Source of the DNA: Massariosphaeria phaeospora
Lineage: Eukaryota; Ascomycota; Dothideomycetes; Pleosporales
Direction of reading: 5' to 3'
Assembly (NCBI GenBank): GCA_011032825.1
Contig: JAADJZ010000016.1
Coordinates: 496,001-560,000 of the forward strand
Length of the DNA stretch: 64,000 bases
The position numbers and the translations under genes are program-made. Under the pieces are notes generated by a model. It saw nothing but the letters and a program-made list of their open reading frames with translations. It made no database searches and was not told the origin of the DNA. Below are positions 10,501 through 21,501 of this stretch, piece by piece (within the stretch, counting starts at the first letter, position 1; the number at the start of each line of letters is the position of its first letter).

Positions 10501-11339
10501 AGTAGCTTTATCTTTAGCGAGATCATCTTTAGCATCTTTATAAACAGATTTAAGAGAATTTAGTAACGCAACGTTAAGTCCGTTAGAAAGATAGGCACAA
10601 ATATTAAAGCAATTACTGTAGGCTTTTATAAATAAACTACAACGCTTGTAATGTAAACTAGAAATCTCAAAAAAGTTATCAACGTAACGAAACGAACAAT
10701 GCAACATAAGTTTAATGCGACTGTAGTTCTCAACGTCGTTGAGCTTATAGCAAGGCTAAAGGTTAAGTACACGCTTTTTTGCATAAAGTCGAAAATTGTA
10801 TAGCCGCCGATAGTTGTGTGAGCGTAGAAAGGTAAGATAAGTAACAAACTCTAAATTTTCAAGCTTCTCTTTGTACTTTTAAAGCAACGACATGCTACGG
10901 CAAGTTTTCTTTCTTTTAACCTAATACAAGTTAGGTTGCTTACGCTCTAGGCGCAAATCTACACTAACTATAGTACAAAAGCACTAACTTAATAGAAAAT
11001 TAAGCAAATAGTAAAATACTTTTTAAGCAAAGTAATCTCGATTTTCGATAAGTTTGTTTATAAGTTTGGTAACGAGCGACTAAAAGAGCTAAGTTTTATT
11101 AACGTATAGTACCAACTTTGTTGCCATCTCTTTAAAAGAGAAAGATTTCTTTTTAGCTTTGGCAGCGTATTTGACAATATACTCGATAACTGCTTTCATA
11201 TTAGTGCAAGGGGAAGTGTTGATCTTGGCTATTTAAGCTATAATAAGAGTACGATTGTACTTGTTCAATATGAAATTATTTCGGATTGGTAGAAAGCGTA
11301 GCCAATCTTTGCTAGGCTAGGAGCTAAGTATTGCTCGAT

Positions 11340-11760
11340 TGCGAAGATTCTCGAGCATGTGAAAACAGCACTCTTGAACAGGTAAGCAGCTGTTTTTAAC
11401 AGTGCGAAGGCAGTAATACTTGCTATATTCGTAACTTTAAACTTAGTTAACGAATTGAGATAGAAAGCTGAATTTGTTATCTAATTTAGTCTTAGGAATC
11501 GACATTGGTGACTTTTTCTCGTAGGTTTGCTAATATCTACGAGTAGGCTTAAAATTAACTACAACGACATGCATGCTCTAGTAATTAGCAAACTCCTACT
11601 GTAGTTCGAAGGTAAGTAGATTTTCAAAATCAAAGGCACTATTAATCTAATACAAACTATAGTTATAAGCGCTGCTACGTGCCTGCTATTTATATCGATG
11701 CTAGTAATTAACGATATTTAGTTTGAGTTTCAAAACTTCCTTCAGAAATACGTTGAAGCG
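11340..11760 (-). pseudogene. Helitron Rep relaxase domain with HUH histidines lost
   Basis: The frame from 11760 reads RFNVFLKEVLKLKLNIVNY*HRYK*QARSSAYNYSLY*, matching the Helitron Rep pattern (DYWHRxEWQARGSxHxHGLxW). The two histidines of the HUH metal site at 11667-11659 are both Tyr (TAT), and Trp codons are TAG. Downstream a SKYYCLR and ECCFHMLENLRNRA segment corresponds to the conserved YCLRK...ECRFHFPR part of the same domain. No frameshift separates these blocks. Confidence 0.85.
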
Positions 11761-12780
11761 GCGATAAAAGTAATAGGCAACAATAGCAGAATTGTCTTTA
11801 ACTACCTCTTAAGCGATCTGGATACGCTAAGCAAGTGTAGCATTTTTCTACTTATTATATTTCGGCATGTGCTGCATAAGGGAATTTCAATAATAATCCG
11901 CAGCGAAAAAAGTCAAAAACACGTAAGAACAGCCAATTTGGCGGACTATTAATTCGAGTTGCTTTATTTTTCCGCCTTAGAAAGGTCGAGTGCCTCGAAG
12001 ACTACTAGAGTATTAGGTAATAGAGTTAAGTAACTGTTTAGCTTTTAGACTATTATTCTGAAATGCCTAGCGAAGATTATCTAGAAACAACTTTCGCTGC
12101 TCTTGTAGAGCAATCTTGCGTACAAAAAACCTAGCGCGAGTATTAACCTGTTTTCTTATAATAGTGTTGAAAACGACGTACTAAAACTAAAAGTGTTAAG
12201 CAAAACGCGCGTCTTTGTAAAGCAAAAGATAGCAGACGTATTCTAGATATTTAACATTACGTAGTTAAGTGCTAACGTATTCTGCATAACTGTAGAGAAA
12301 CAGTGTTAAAAACGCCTAGCTCAATAGCGAATAGACCTTGTTGAACTCAGAGATAAGAGTTCGTCTTAGAGTTGCTATACTTATAGTTGGACTACGACGT
12401 AGCTGTTTGCTAATTGTCCGCAGATTTGGATCGACGTTATTGAGCTAAGCTTTAATTTCCGCTATTTCATTACGTTCGGCATGGAGATCTAGGACAGCGC
12501 TATAGTTAGAGTTCTTCTCGTTATTATCGGTAGAGATCGAGCAATCAATCTCGTTCGCGTTCTCTAACTCATTGATCATGAGATTACCGTTAACAAACGC
12601 GTTATCAGGCAGAGCGTTAAGGTTTTCGTCGTTGATTTCAATGTCCTAGTAGCCTGGATAGTGTTGACGCAAGAACTTTAGCCAAATAGTAATTCCGAAT
12701 TTCCTTACGCGGTAGTCCTTGCGAAATTGACGCTCAAGACAAGAATTATCTCTCTAGTTTGCTAGTCGAAAGATGATAAT

Positions 12781-13266
12781 GTCTAGGTTAGATAGCAATA
12801 GAGAGAGCTTGTTGTACACTTTTGTTGTATTACACAAAAAGTTGACGACGTAGCCGCGATACTTGTATTAAACGCTACGAACCTAGCGAACCTCTACAAA
12901 ACAGTAGACGCAAGCAATTAACATCTTCTCTACTTAAGAAAGAGAATGCAAGTAAGCAAGAACAGCTCTAGGATTTATGTTGTTCTCCGCATGGTATAAA
13001 TAGAGCAAAGGCTCTTTAATGATGTCGCGATCGACACGTTTGCAGGACTCACAAACACCATCGTCGTCCAAAATCATGTGAAACTAGCGTTCATGACAGC
13101 GACTGCATGTTTCGAGACTCTCCCTGTCGATCCGTTTGTGGAAATCTTTCAACAGTTGATAATCCTGATCGGTCAAAGCGGGATCCTCAGGCCACGTTTC
13201 TGAATCGAGATCGAGATCTGGATCAGGTTGTTTTAGAGAGTCGATGTTCGCCTGACGTTGTCGCTA
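12781..13266 (-). pseudogene. Helitron N-terminal Cys/CHER domain (DUF6570-like)
   Basis: The frame encodes ETCSRCHER, a TAG where Trp is expected (13086), FHMILDDDGVCESCKRVD, then YHAENNINPRAV and VEVR*VRSV*YKYRGYVVNF. Paired C-x2-C motifs and the YKYRG block match the domain that precedes Rep in fungal Helitrons; I believe it is catalogued as DUF6570. Gln codons have become TAG or TAA (CAG/CAA to TAG/TAA), a CpA to TpA change. The frame is continuous with the preceding domain across a TAG at 13266-13264. Confidence 0.75.
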
Positions 13267-14430
13267 GGTCAATCCAGGCTCAAGACCGCCTCGAGCACGC
13301 CCTCGAGATGCAGGGGGAAATGAACTCGGGAGGATTGATGATCCGTATTGTGACGATGTAGGTCCAGCTTGTGATGAAGAGTCAAACTCGCTATGCTGAG
13401 ATAGGCCTCCGAGGGACGCCGGCGGGACAGCGGACGAGCTTCGGCAGTACAGGCAAAGTTCCAACTCTTCGCCTTCAATATTAAGGGGACCTTCGAAGAA
13501 GACGTGACGAGCGCGCTTAGTTTTGCAATACATACAATATCGCTTCTCCTCGCCAATTAGAGTACCGTAGAGCAACGTGCCCTCAATACAGTAGGCGCAA
13601 ACACGGTTGATAATGTCGTGCATAAGGCGAGACGCACGTAGGACGTCGCAAGGTCCTTCACATATAAAAAACAGTGGCTTAAAAAACAGAGGAGATGGGG
13701 TCCGCGACCGAGAGTAGCCACGACCGCCGACAGATTCACTCCTTCCACGACCGCGATAAGACCGGCTAGAACCGCAGGTGTAAGTTGGCTTAGGTTCATA
13801 ATCCGGTTCGTCGATATTGACATTGAATAGAGTGACAGGCACACCCAGAAACCCGAACTCCTGACGGAGTTGTGACAATAATGGAGTAGACGAGGGATCC
13901 TCTCCAGCACGACGCTAAGTGCGATGAGTTCGTTGCGTGTTAACTATCTGCCTACGGGCCGCTGCCGTTGTCGGACTGTCGTCGCTGTGCTGACCGCGAG
14001 GCAGGAACGTGGGAATAGGCGCTCTCGACGGCGTACTGCCGAAACCGCGCGGCAAGCGAGATAGGCCAGATAGAGTTGTGGGCAGTCTAGGAGACGAGGC
14101 AGGAGCGCGCCCGCTGAATCGCCCAACCGTCGCTGACGACGGCGGCACCGAAGAGAGAGTACTAGAGCTCCCAATCACGACAAGACCACCCGCAGTAGTT
14201 CTCAAATCGATCGAGCTACGACTCCGCGCGAGAGATGATCCGGTTGGCTGTAGGAAACCTGGGCTAGGCGTTCGGGGGGGAGGTCCTGGATGAGGCGGCG
14301 GCGTCGGTCCAGTTCGTTTCTGCAGTACGACTTCGTTAGCCCGACCGCCGCGTAGCGACAGGGAGAGGAGAAGACGATAGCCACCTCTAAAGGCCGCGTC
14401 AGAACAAACAGACTTATAGCGAGAGTTTGA
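13267..14430 (-). pseudogene. Helitron N-terminal Ser/Arg-rich and Cys-pair region
   Basis: Lightly mutated part of the element. The frame reads a Pro-rich stretch (PTPPPHPGPPPRTPSPGF), then Ser/Arg-rich sequence, a single TAG at 13917-13915, then SQLRQEFGFLGVPVTLFNVN, Arg/Ser repeats, and three CxxC-type pairs (VCAYC, YCMYC, LCLYC) that suggest a zinc-binding module. Only two stop codons (13917 and 13266, both TAG) interrupt about 1.1 kb, in contrast with the interior. Confidence 0.7.
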
Positions 14431-14667
14431 GTTTGCAACTGCGCAAAGGAACCTTTAGGTTAATTTTCAAAGACTAGGCCCTATACCGCACCAGACAGCT
14501 GTCTTCTAGGGGCGCAGATTTTACTAACTCGTCTAACCGCTGCGCAGACATTGCGGACGCCTGAAGAAGTAGCTCTCGTTAACTATATGGCGGGAGAGAC
14601 CCCCGCCGACTCCTCTTTCGCCTGCGGCGGGCTTTGTTGATTGTAAAAGCAAGTAAGAGTTACTTAC

Positions 14668-14814
14668 TGAAGCTGTAGCAGTGGCTGCCTTGCCGCGACA
14701 GACGTGGCAAAGCGTATAGTACGACTTGCCGTCAGGTTTGAGATCGAGGTCAGTGATGGGGTGGTTTTGACTGCGACGGCAGGTTCGATTCGACGGGCGA
14801 GGTGGAGGAGGCAT
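14668..14814 (-). pseudogene. Helitron first recognised exon, small CxxC module
   Basis: An ATG at 14814 opens MPPPPRPSNRTCRRS and continues to KSYYTLCHVCRGK, a C-x2-S/C-x2-C arrangement like the small zinc modules at Helitron N-termini. It ends in phase at a GTAAGTAAC donor (14667). It uses the same reading frame class as the rest of the element. The downstream acceptor was not fixed, and a coding start further upstream cannot be excluded. Confidence 0.5.
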
Positions 14815-16228
14815 GGATTTGTTAGGTGGGAGCTGTTTTCGAGGAGGCCCGCACCTGGAGGGCCAGGCGGAGGCATTGCACCTGCCGTCGCCATCTCGCG
14901 AGCTGCGAGGTGAGGCAACGCTGCAAAAGCGTAGTCAGTAAGTGATCGCAAATGATTGCGCTGAGCGATTTATACGTACGATTCAACAATAAGATTGCTG
15001 CGCGCGAAGTTGCTAGCGGCGTGGGTAGTTTGCGAGAGAGAGGTTGTGGGAGGTTGAAGAGTTTGCAGAAAGTGAGTGAGGTCGCTGTTTGGGATGGTCC
15101 ACCTGTTTAGGCTTAGCGCGGCGATGCCAAGGATCGTGAGATTACGTCATCGCGGAGGTTCGTCTTGGTTTTCCCGACGTCATGTGATGCAAACATGTCT
15201 CGGCCAATCAGAAGCCTCGCATCCGTTTTAGCGCGAAATACTTCGGACGAATCAGCGTGCCTGCTTCTTTGCAACGGGAACGGGCTTTATATGCTTGCTT
15301 CGCAAGCAATGAAACTGACTAAAAACGTGTGCAGTAGACATAAAGCTTGATTTAGTAGGCGAATAATGCAAACTATCGCGACTTATCTATAGTAGTGTGC
15401 ATACCATTAGATCTTCGTACTTTATTATCTCTTCTGTAGAAATGCATAGTATGTTGTTGTGATATTGTCTTGGGAGCAGCGGCCTCTGGCAGATAAGTGA
15501 AATCCTTACAAATGTCCGCGATGCCTATTACAGAAGGCGGTGAGATTAGCTTTGCAGGACGACCCAACGTCGTTCCTTACCTCTCCACAACTCTTTTCTA
15601 CACAACGTACGGATACTTATAAAGTGCGTATCTGAATGTAAGTGTAATTTTGAAAAGACTATAAATGTTGATATCAAACCTTTCAGCTTAGAAGAGAATT
15701 TCCTAGCACTTCTCATCCAACTTCCAATACATACTACCCACTACACAATAATCACACCAAGAAGGATTGGAGCATAAATCTTAACGTTAAGCTTTGTAGC
15801 ATATTGCGGTTAAGATTCTGCTAGACTTGGAAGCGGGGTGTAGAGACGCAATGTCGACAAACACATCAAGATGCTGCTAGCTCTAGGATTGGCGTTGACA
15901 GCACAACCGCTCAAGGTCAGTCTAATTGTGGCTCAACTCTATAGATACCGTGCTCATTACGTGTACACTGTAGACTGCTGCGTCTGACGCCCCGACCCCT
16001 TCACTCGTTTCTCGCTGCTGCATTCACTCACTGGATGCTTCTGGAAGCCTGTGGAACTAGCCGATATCGCAGTGAAGTCGGTTTTCAGAGAATGTTCGCG
16101 AGTTCGGAGCGGAGCCGATCATTTGGGTTCAGCGCTAACCCAAGTGCGGTCAAGTGGGTTCGCGTGTTCTGGCAGCGGTCAACTTCTGGCTCGTAGCTCT
16201 CACCTTCCCGCTCTGACTATCCACCAAT
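14815..16228. other. Intergenic, upstream flank of Helitron and promoter of next gene
   Basis: 1.4 kb with no convincing gene. The first part may contain the 5' end of the Helitron, which was not located. The 15350-15830 part is AT-rich. A short open stretch beginning ATGCTGCTAGCTCTAGGATTGG at about 15870 could be a signal-peptide-like leader, but no continuation was found and it is not called. Confidence 0.4.
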
Positions 16229-18256
16229 ATGGACGACGACGACGGCGCACCCAGAGAGCCACAGAAGCCGTCTAACGACGTCAACGTCGAGATGGACGAG
16301 GCTTATGGCTCCGTAGTGAGTTCCGGTTTGCCTGCAAGATATCGCCGAACACCCGCCCCGTTCCACAGCTTCCAGGAAATTCGGAGCTTTGGAACCAATC
16401 CGTTGCCACCCGGTCTGGACGTGGATGCTCTCCTCGCGAAGCACTCGGACATCATCAGGCGCTACGATGAGCAGCATCCGACCACTGGTAAAGGCCGCGT
16501 TACCTCGTTGCAGAAGCACGAGGCCGCGATCCACGAGGACGAGCGGGGGTCGAAGAGTCCGAAGTACTCACAGAGTCCAATGCGCGAGTTGCACAGTATC
16601 CCTCACGCGCCCAGCTCTGTCATACTTCACGATGCCGACACCGTGTTGCCCCCGATCGAGCAGCGCGACACGAGCTATGGAGATCACGACGAAGATGATA
16701 GCAGGGAGCTGCACTCGCCATTCTTGCCAGCCCATCTAAGTCTCCTCCTCGGACGTAGAGAGCTGATGCCGTCAGGCTCCCGCATCTCTGACAGCGGTCC
16801 TCGCGAATCACAGTATCAGGCATCTCCAATGATTAGCCGTGCAAGATCGCAGTCTCAGTCAGCACAGCAGTCCGCTGGTGCTTACAGATCGCAGATCTCT
16901 GCAGCTGGCCATTCGGGAGCGCGCTTCCAGACAGCACAGCAGTTCTTCCCTGGCGCTGGTGCTTACGCAGCGCAGCTCCAGCCATTTCCTGCAGTCGGTC
17001 ATTCAGGATCGCAGTTCCAGTACTTTCCCTGGAGCTGGTCCTTACGGGTCGCATATACAGCCCGTTCCTGCAGCTGGCCAGTCGGGGTCGTACTTCCAGT
17101 CAGCACAACAGCCGCCTCCTGGCGTTGGTGCTTACGGATCGCAGTACCCACAACCTCCTACCTTTGGTCACCCAGGATCGCAGTTCCAGCCAGCACACCA
17201 GCCACCCCCAGGCGTTAGTGCTTACGGATCACAGTATACACAACCTCCTGACTCTGGTCACTCAGGACCGCAATCTCAGCCATTTACGGCAGTCGGTTAT
17301 GCGGGGTCGCAGTACCAGCCAGCACAACAGCCACCCCTAGGCGTTGGTGTTTACGGGTCACAGTATCCGCGATTTCCCGATATTGGCCGTCCAACACCAC
17401 AGTTTCAGACAGCACAGCAAACTTCTCGTGGTGCTGGTGCTTATGGACCGCGGTCGCCACCCGGATTGCAGTCGTCATTCGTGCAGCAACCTTCTCCTGG
17501 TGCCCAGTCAGCACAGCAGTCATTTTCTCGCGCTGGTGCTCACGGATCGGACCCGAAATCCTCGCCGCTGCCATCGGCTCAGGCTTCACCGACATTGGGC
17601 TCTACTCGTCCAGGACTCGAGTTTGAGGCGGCACAAGTAGCGACTCCCCTCAAGCGCGGTCCTGGCCGGCCAAGGAAGCACGTTCCTCCTCCACCCGATG
17701 ATCCGGTCGAGCTTCCCTTCTTCGTGCGGAACTCGGCCAACACGGCCTGGATGGCGTCCCTCCATCTTGACAGCGAGACTCGCGGCGTCATGGAAGCCCA
17801 CATCTCAATGTTGGCTCACGATGACAAGCACCGAGACCGCTATGACAAGATGTGGAAACGGGGCGAAGAAGAGCTCCACCATGCTATCCTTCCTGCATGG
17901 CGTGTCATGTTGTCGAGCGTAATCGCACTGTCTGCGACTACACTGCAACCTCCACTATCGCCTGTGCAAAGTGCAGCAGTACCGGCAGGCAGCCTTGCAG
18001 AAAGCTCATTGTCAATCCATATGATGCGAGCAGCTATGCCATAGGGTTCTTTTCTCTGCCCACCAGTGAGCGCCCGGGAGTCAAGTGGACAGCCGTGGCG
18101 TACTGGGTAAAGCCACAGGCAGAGATACAACAGCGGCCCAAAGCAGTTCCCAGATCCGTTCGCAAGCCTCCGCCGCCTCCGTCGTCTAGGGGGACTCGGA
18201 CGAGTGGTCGCACCACGAGAGCAGGGGCTACGTCTGGCCAATCGTCGGAGAATTAG
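16229..18256 (+). pseudogene. Gln/Gly-repeat AT-hook protein gene with two compensating frameshifts
   Basis: The ATG at 16229 starts MDDDDGAPREPQKPSND. The middle consists of 20-30-residue repeats rich in Ala, Gly, Gln, Ser and Tyr (GAYGSQ, PAVGHSGSQFQ). The frame shifts by +1 near 17024-17026 (an extra T in TACTTTCCCTGG by comparison with neighbouring repeats), continues in the repeat, an AT-hook-like GPGRPRK (about 17660-17680) and a domain with SANTAWMASL. It then shifts back near 17880-17900 into a Cys-rich end (CMACHVVERNRTVCDY, then ACAKC) to a TAG at 18256. Either the gene is broken, the assembly has two errors, or short introns were missed. Cys spacing suggests a zinc-binding C-terminus. 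A nuclear role is an inference from the AT-hook. The family is not recognised. Confidence 0.5.
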
Positions 18257-18629
18257 GTCGTGGAGTTAGGCCGGGCAGTTATATGGGGCAGTTGATTCGG
18301 AGAAGGGGATCGGGGAGGTGTGGTGATATATAGAATGGAGTGAACTCATCCTCATGATTATGAAATCTTTCCACCATCGTGAAGTGTCCCATTTTGCGGT
18401 ATCAGCCTGTACTGTGTTGGTGACAATGAGATAGATAAAATGCACCAACATGTGCTCATCAACTGCTTGATGGAGGTGATCATCTATGGCCTTAGACATG
18501 TCACGGCGTCACACAGTTTTTTCACGGTCGGTCTGGAGTTATATGTGAAGATTCATCGACAGCCCTCTATCCTCTCCCCAACACCCCCCATTCATTTTCC
18601 TTCATCTCCCATCCATACACCCTCTACCA
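18257..18629. other. Intergenic between convergent genes
   Basis: 373 bp between two stop codons facing each other. The right part is CT-rich on the + strand. No further signal is seen. Confidence 0.5.
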
Positions 18630-20594
18630 CTACCTTGAAATGTGGCAATCCAGTCGATCGTGCGATTCCTTAAGAGCCGCCGCCAGATTAATGACTAGGG
18701 CACGGAGCGAATCGCGCTCGTCGACGATCGTACTGCCGATGTCGGCAAGCTCGTGTACTTGGAGCCGCATATTGCAGGCACCGTGGTAGAGCAGATCCGT
18801 AACGCCAAGCAGATAGCGCGATATCTCTGCTGCGTCCTTTTCGAAGCCTACGATGTTGGTCGGGTGCGCGAATCTGAACGCGCGGATAGTAGTACCCGTG
18901 CGTGATTCGTGCAGCACATCGTTGACTTCGACCATGTACGAGTGGAACTTGGTCATGATTTCGTCGATCGCGCGAAAGTATCGGCGGTCGACATCATTGT
19001 CCGACTCGATCAGGAGGCTAACCCACTCGCTCATCCGCGCCTCCATCCACTCAAGCAGATCCGGCGCAGGAGTGAAGCTGTCGATGGGTTGCCATTCGAA
19101 CTCGTCGCTCGACACGGATTTGAACATTGTTCGGTTGTAATCCACAAGCAAACCAACTAACTGCTGCCGGTCGCTGCTCGCCGCTATTTGCTGCAGCTCA
19201 GAGCGAGCATCCAGTTGCGTCTCGATCTGCGAGCCGGTCTCGAGGAACCATTTGCGCCAATCTGCTCTTCGTACCAAGCCAGTAGCATCGTCCAGGTAGT
19301 CCGCGGCAAAGTCAACGGGTTTGATATGATCGTCCCCCAGACCTTGGCCAACGAGAATTTGTTTGGATAACTCCACGACCTCGTTAAACGTCCACTGGAG
19401 TTCAGAGCGAAGGTGCTGGTTAACGTCAAACGGAACGGAGAGCTTCTTAGACGCAGTGTCGACGGTGTTACCGAAGGTGCGTATAACAAGAGAGTGCTCA
19501 TCGTTAAGCTGTCTCAGTGCGTCTTCGAGAGCTCGCGCGGATCGCGCCTCGACTCCATCGAAGAGATTGGTGAGCCTCGTCTCGAGAGCATCTCCTTTGA
19601 CTTGGACACTGAACCGGGTCGAGCCAGCCATGACAGCTTGTTCGAGACGTGCAGTGAAAGCCTGATGCTGGTGCGAATTCTCGTTGAAAGCACGAATGAC
19701 TGTGCTTAACTTAGAGTCGATAGACGCGTCCCAGAGACTGATGTGAAGGTCCGATGCGGCAGAATCCAGCTGTTGGGAGATCGGGCGAAGTGTATGGTCA
19801 AGCTTATCAGTAGTGTGCTTACTAGCAGCCTTGATGAATGCCGTTAACCTCTGCTCGATAGGCAGCGCCGGAAGCTCATCCGCGAATTCCGAAGAGGCGA
19901 TCGTCAGTGCGTTATTGAGGTTTCGAATGAGGCCTGAATGTGCGGCATTATCTTTCTCTCTGCTAATCCCATCCTGATGAAATCGGGAGTTGACAGCATT
20001 GATGAATGCCACCGCCTGTGTCTCGATCTCGCCTCCCGGCAATTGCATAGAGAGCTGGCCAGATGCCTCCAAGAGTGCAGCAGCGATTCGCTGGTGCATC
20101 TCATCGTGAGGCTGGAGCGCCGACAACCGGTCTTGCGCTGCTGTGTTTCCCGAGTATGAGGTGAGCGCGCTTACGAAGTCGCGCAACCTAGCCTCCAAGG
20201 AATCCTGCGATGGCAAATCGCGGTTGCAAACCTGAAGCGAGATGTCTGTCAGGTATTGATTGAAGTTGGCGAGAGTTCGTTGATGCTCATTCGTGAGCTT
20301 CTCGTTCTCTTGAATGGCCGCTTGCAATTGCTTTTCAGCCTCTTGCATTGCGGTCTCATGTCGAGACCCGAGCTCGTTGAGCTTCTGCGTCCACTCCTCT
20401 CGCATCTTCCGGTCCTCGGTTATGGTAGGAGCACAACGCAAGTCCGCAAGTAAGTCCTCGAGTACGGGATTAAAGCCTAGGCGATGATCGATACCGTGCT
20501 CGAGCTTGGACGTGCGATGCTGTAGACCCAGTTCCAGCAAGCTAGGCTCGGAGGGCATTGCTGCGACCGCGAGTTGGCTGCGGTGGGGATCCAT
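18630..20594 (-). CDS. Coiled-coil protein of unknown function
   Basis: Single exon of 654 residues. The frame is open further upstream to 20750, but only via GTG; the first ATG gives MDPHRSQLAVAAMPSEPS, so 20594 is chosen. Residues from about 65 to 150 are charged, Glu/Gln/Lys-rich with heptad character (WTQKLNELGSRHETAMQEAE), suggesting a coiled coil; the rest is predicted-looking helical repeats of 60-70 residues each with an A-F-I/V-x-A pattern (TQAVAFINAVNS, QRLTAFIKAASK, SKLSTVIRAFNE). No catalytic motif, signal peptide or membrane segment is visible. A scaffold or tether is possible but the function is unknown. Confidence 0.75.
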   Translation of the reverse strand: MDPHRSQLAVAAMPSEPSLLELGLQHRTSKLEHGIDHRLGFNPVLEDLLADLRCAPTITEDRKMREEWTQKLNELGSRHETAMQEAEKQLQAAIQENEKLTNEHQRTLANFNQYLTDISLQVCNRDLPSQDSLEARLRDFVSALTSYSGNTAAQDRLSALQPHDEMHQRIAAALLEASGQLSMQLPGGEIETQAVAFINAVNSRFHQDGISREKDNAAHSGLIRNLNNALTIASSEFADELPALPIEQRLTAFIKAASKHTTDKLDHTLRPISQQLDSAASDLHISLWDASIDSKLSTVIRAFNENSHQHQAFTARLEQAVMAGSTRFSVQVKGDALETRLTNLFDGVEARSARALEDALRQLNDEHSLVIRTFGNTVDTASKKLSVPFDVNQHLRSELQWTFNEVVELSKQILVGQGLGDDHIKPVDFAADYLDDATGLVRRADWRKWFLETGSQIETQLDARSELQQIAASSDRQQLVGLLVDYNRTMFKSVSSDEFEWQPIDSFTPAPDLLEWMEARMSEWVSLLIESDNDVDRRYFRAIDEIMTKFHSYMVEVNDVLHESRTGTTIRAFRFAHPTNIVGFEKDAAEISRYLLGVTDLLYHGACNMRLQVHELADIGSTIVDERDSLRALVINLAAALKESHDRLDCHISR

Positions 20595-21501
20595 ACTATG
20601 GAGAAGGGCGGGTAATTGCCCACAGATTCGTCTCCTCCGGAATGTGGCACCAAGACGATGGCTGTTTGGAGAAGTCGGAGTTTGGTGTCGAAGCTGTTTT
20701 TGCAATCGAGATAGTTGTGTAGTGATTTCGCCGCAGCGCCAAGCGTGCACAGCTCACATATATTCCAAATTAGATTAGCTTATTTTCAACCCGATTTCGG
20801 CCTCAGTAACATATGCATCTATCTCTAACTGGTGAGTGACCTGCAATCAGTATCTAAGAAAACCTACTACAGATAATAGCAGGTTTTCCCATTTGAGAGT
20901 GCGCTCCACCAAACATCCACCCATTCTGCTTACGCTGAGAACAAACGAGGCTCCCTTACTCTAAGCTCGCGGAAACTTCTCTGAGCCTAGTGATGTATAG
21001 ATACTTGGGAAATTTAGAACATAGATAGGACTGATACAGAAAGAGACTAAGAGTTTGAGACAATGTAACAAGAGAAATAAAGAGGGATTGTGAAGAAATG
21101 TACAAAGACGACAAATCTAAGCATATTAGCATTGATTTTTCAAGCTTATCAACTTACCTTTTCCAAAGCTAGGTACCTAGAGTCTCACACATACTCAGGG
21201 AGAGAGAGCAAGTGTCCTGTGAAAGGACGTGAACGGAAGTGAAAGGACTGTCGTTGATAATGCGCGAAGCTAAAATGCACTAACCTGTGCGCTTAGCAAT
21301 CTTCTATACCCAATTGGTGCTTAGCGTGCTGTAATAAAAGGGCGATATGCGCGTGCGATCCACGGGGTTTTGCGAAATTGCCTAAATAGGTAGGTTGAAA
21401 TCTGAACGAGATATCTTGTCCCTCTACGTCACTATGTTACCTGTTGTTATTTTAGTCTGTATGAGCGCTTATAGGAGTTTTAATAGAGAACATAGTCGTA
21501 C
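20595..21501. other. Intergenic, AT-rich
   Basis: 907 bp holding the promoter of the coiled-coil gene and the 3' flank of the next leftward gene. It has several near-palindromic short A/T-rich runs, no coding signal and no clear repeat. Confidence 0.5.

Larger units (their letters stand above)
8489..14814 (-). mobile_element. Autonomous Helitron (RepHel) remnant, inactivated by RIP-like transitions
   Basis: Leftward coding remnant of a rolling-circle transposon. In order from the N-terminus it shows a small CxxC region, a Ser/Arg-rich domain with Cys pairs, a Cys/CHER block plus a QVRGxQYKYRG-like block as in fungal Helitrons, the Rep HUH relaxase, and a PIF1-type helicase ending in LGLTYVAISRVR. 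All segments tested between about 14400 and 8842 fall in one reading frame. The region 9000-13000 has many in-frame TAG/TAA codons, CTAG-rich and AT-rich composition, and catalytic motifs altered only by C to T or G to A changes. Two introns are still recognisable (donor at 14667; 8841-8789). The terminal TC and CTRR ends were not resolved, so coordinates cover coding remnant only. Confidence 0.88.

Noticed and set aside
15842..15960. Short ORF with a signal-peptide-like start followed by a GTCAGT donor
   Set aside because: No downstream exon with matching phase or secreted-protein features was found.
17020..17900. Programmed ribosomal frameshifting in the repeat gene
   Set aside because: No slippery heptamer or pseudoknot stem was seen at the shift; an extra T in a repeat context is simpler.
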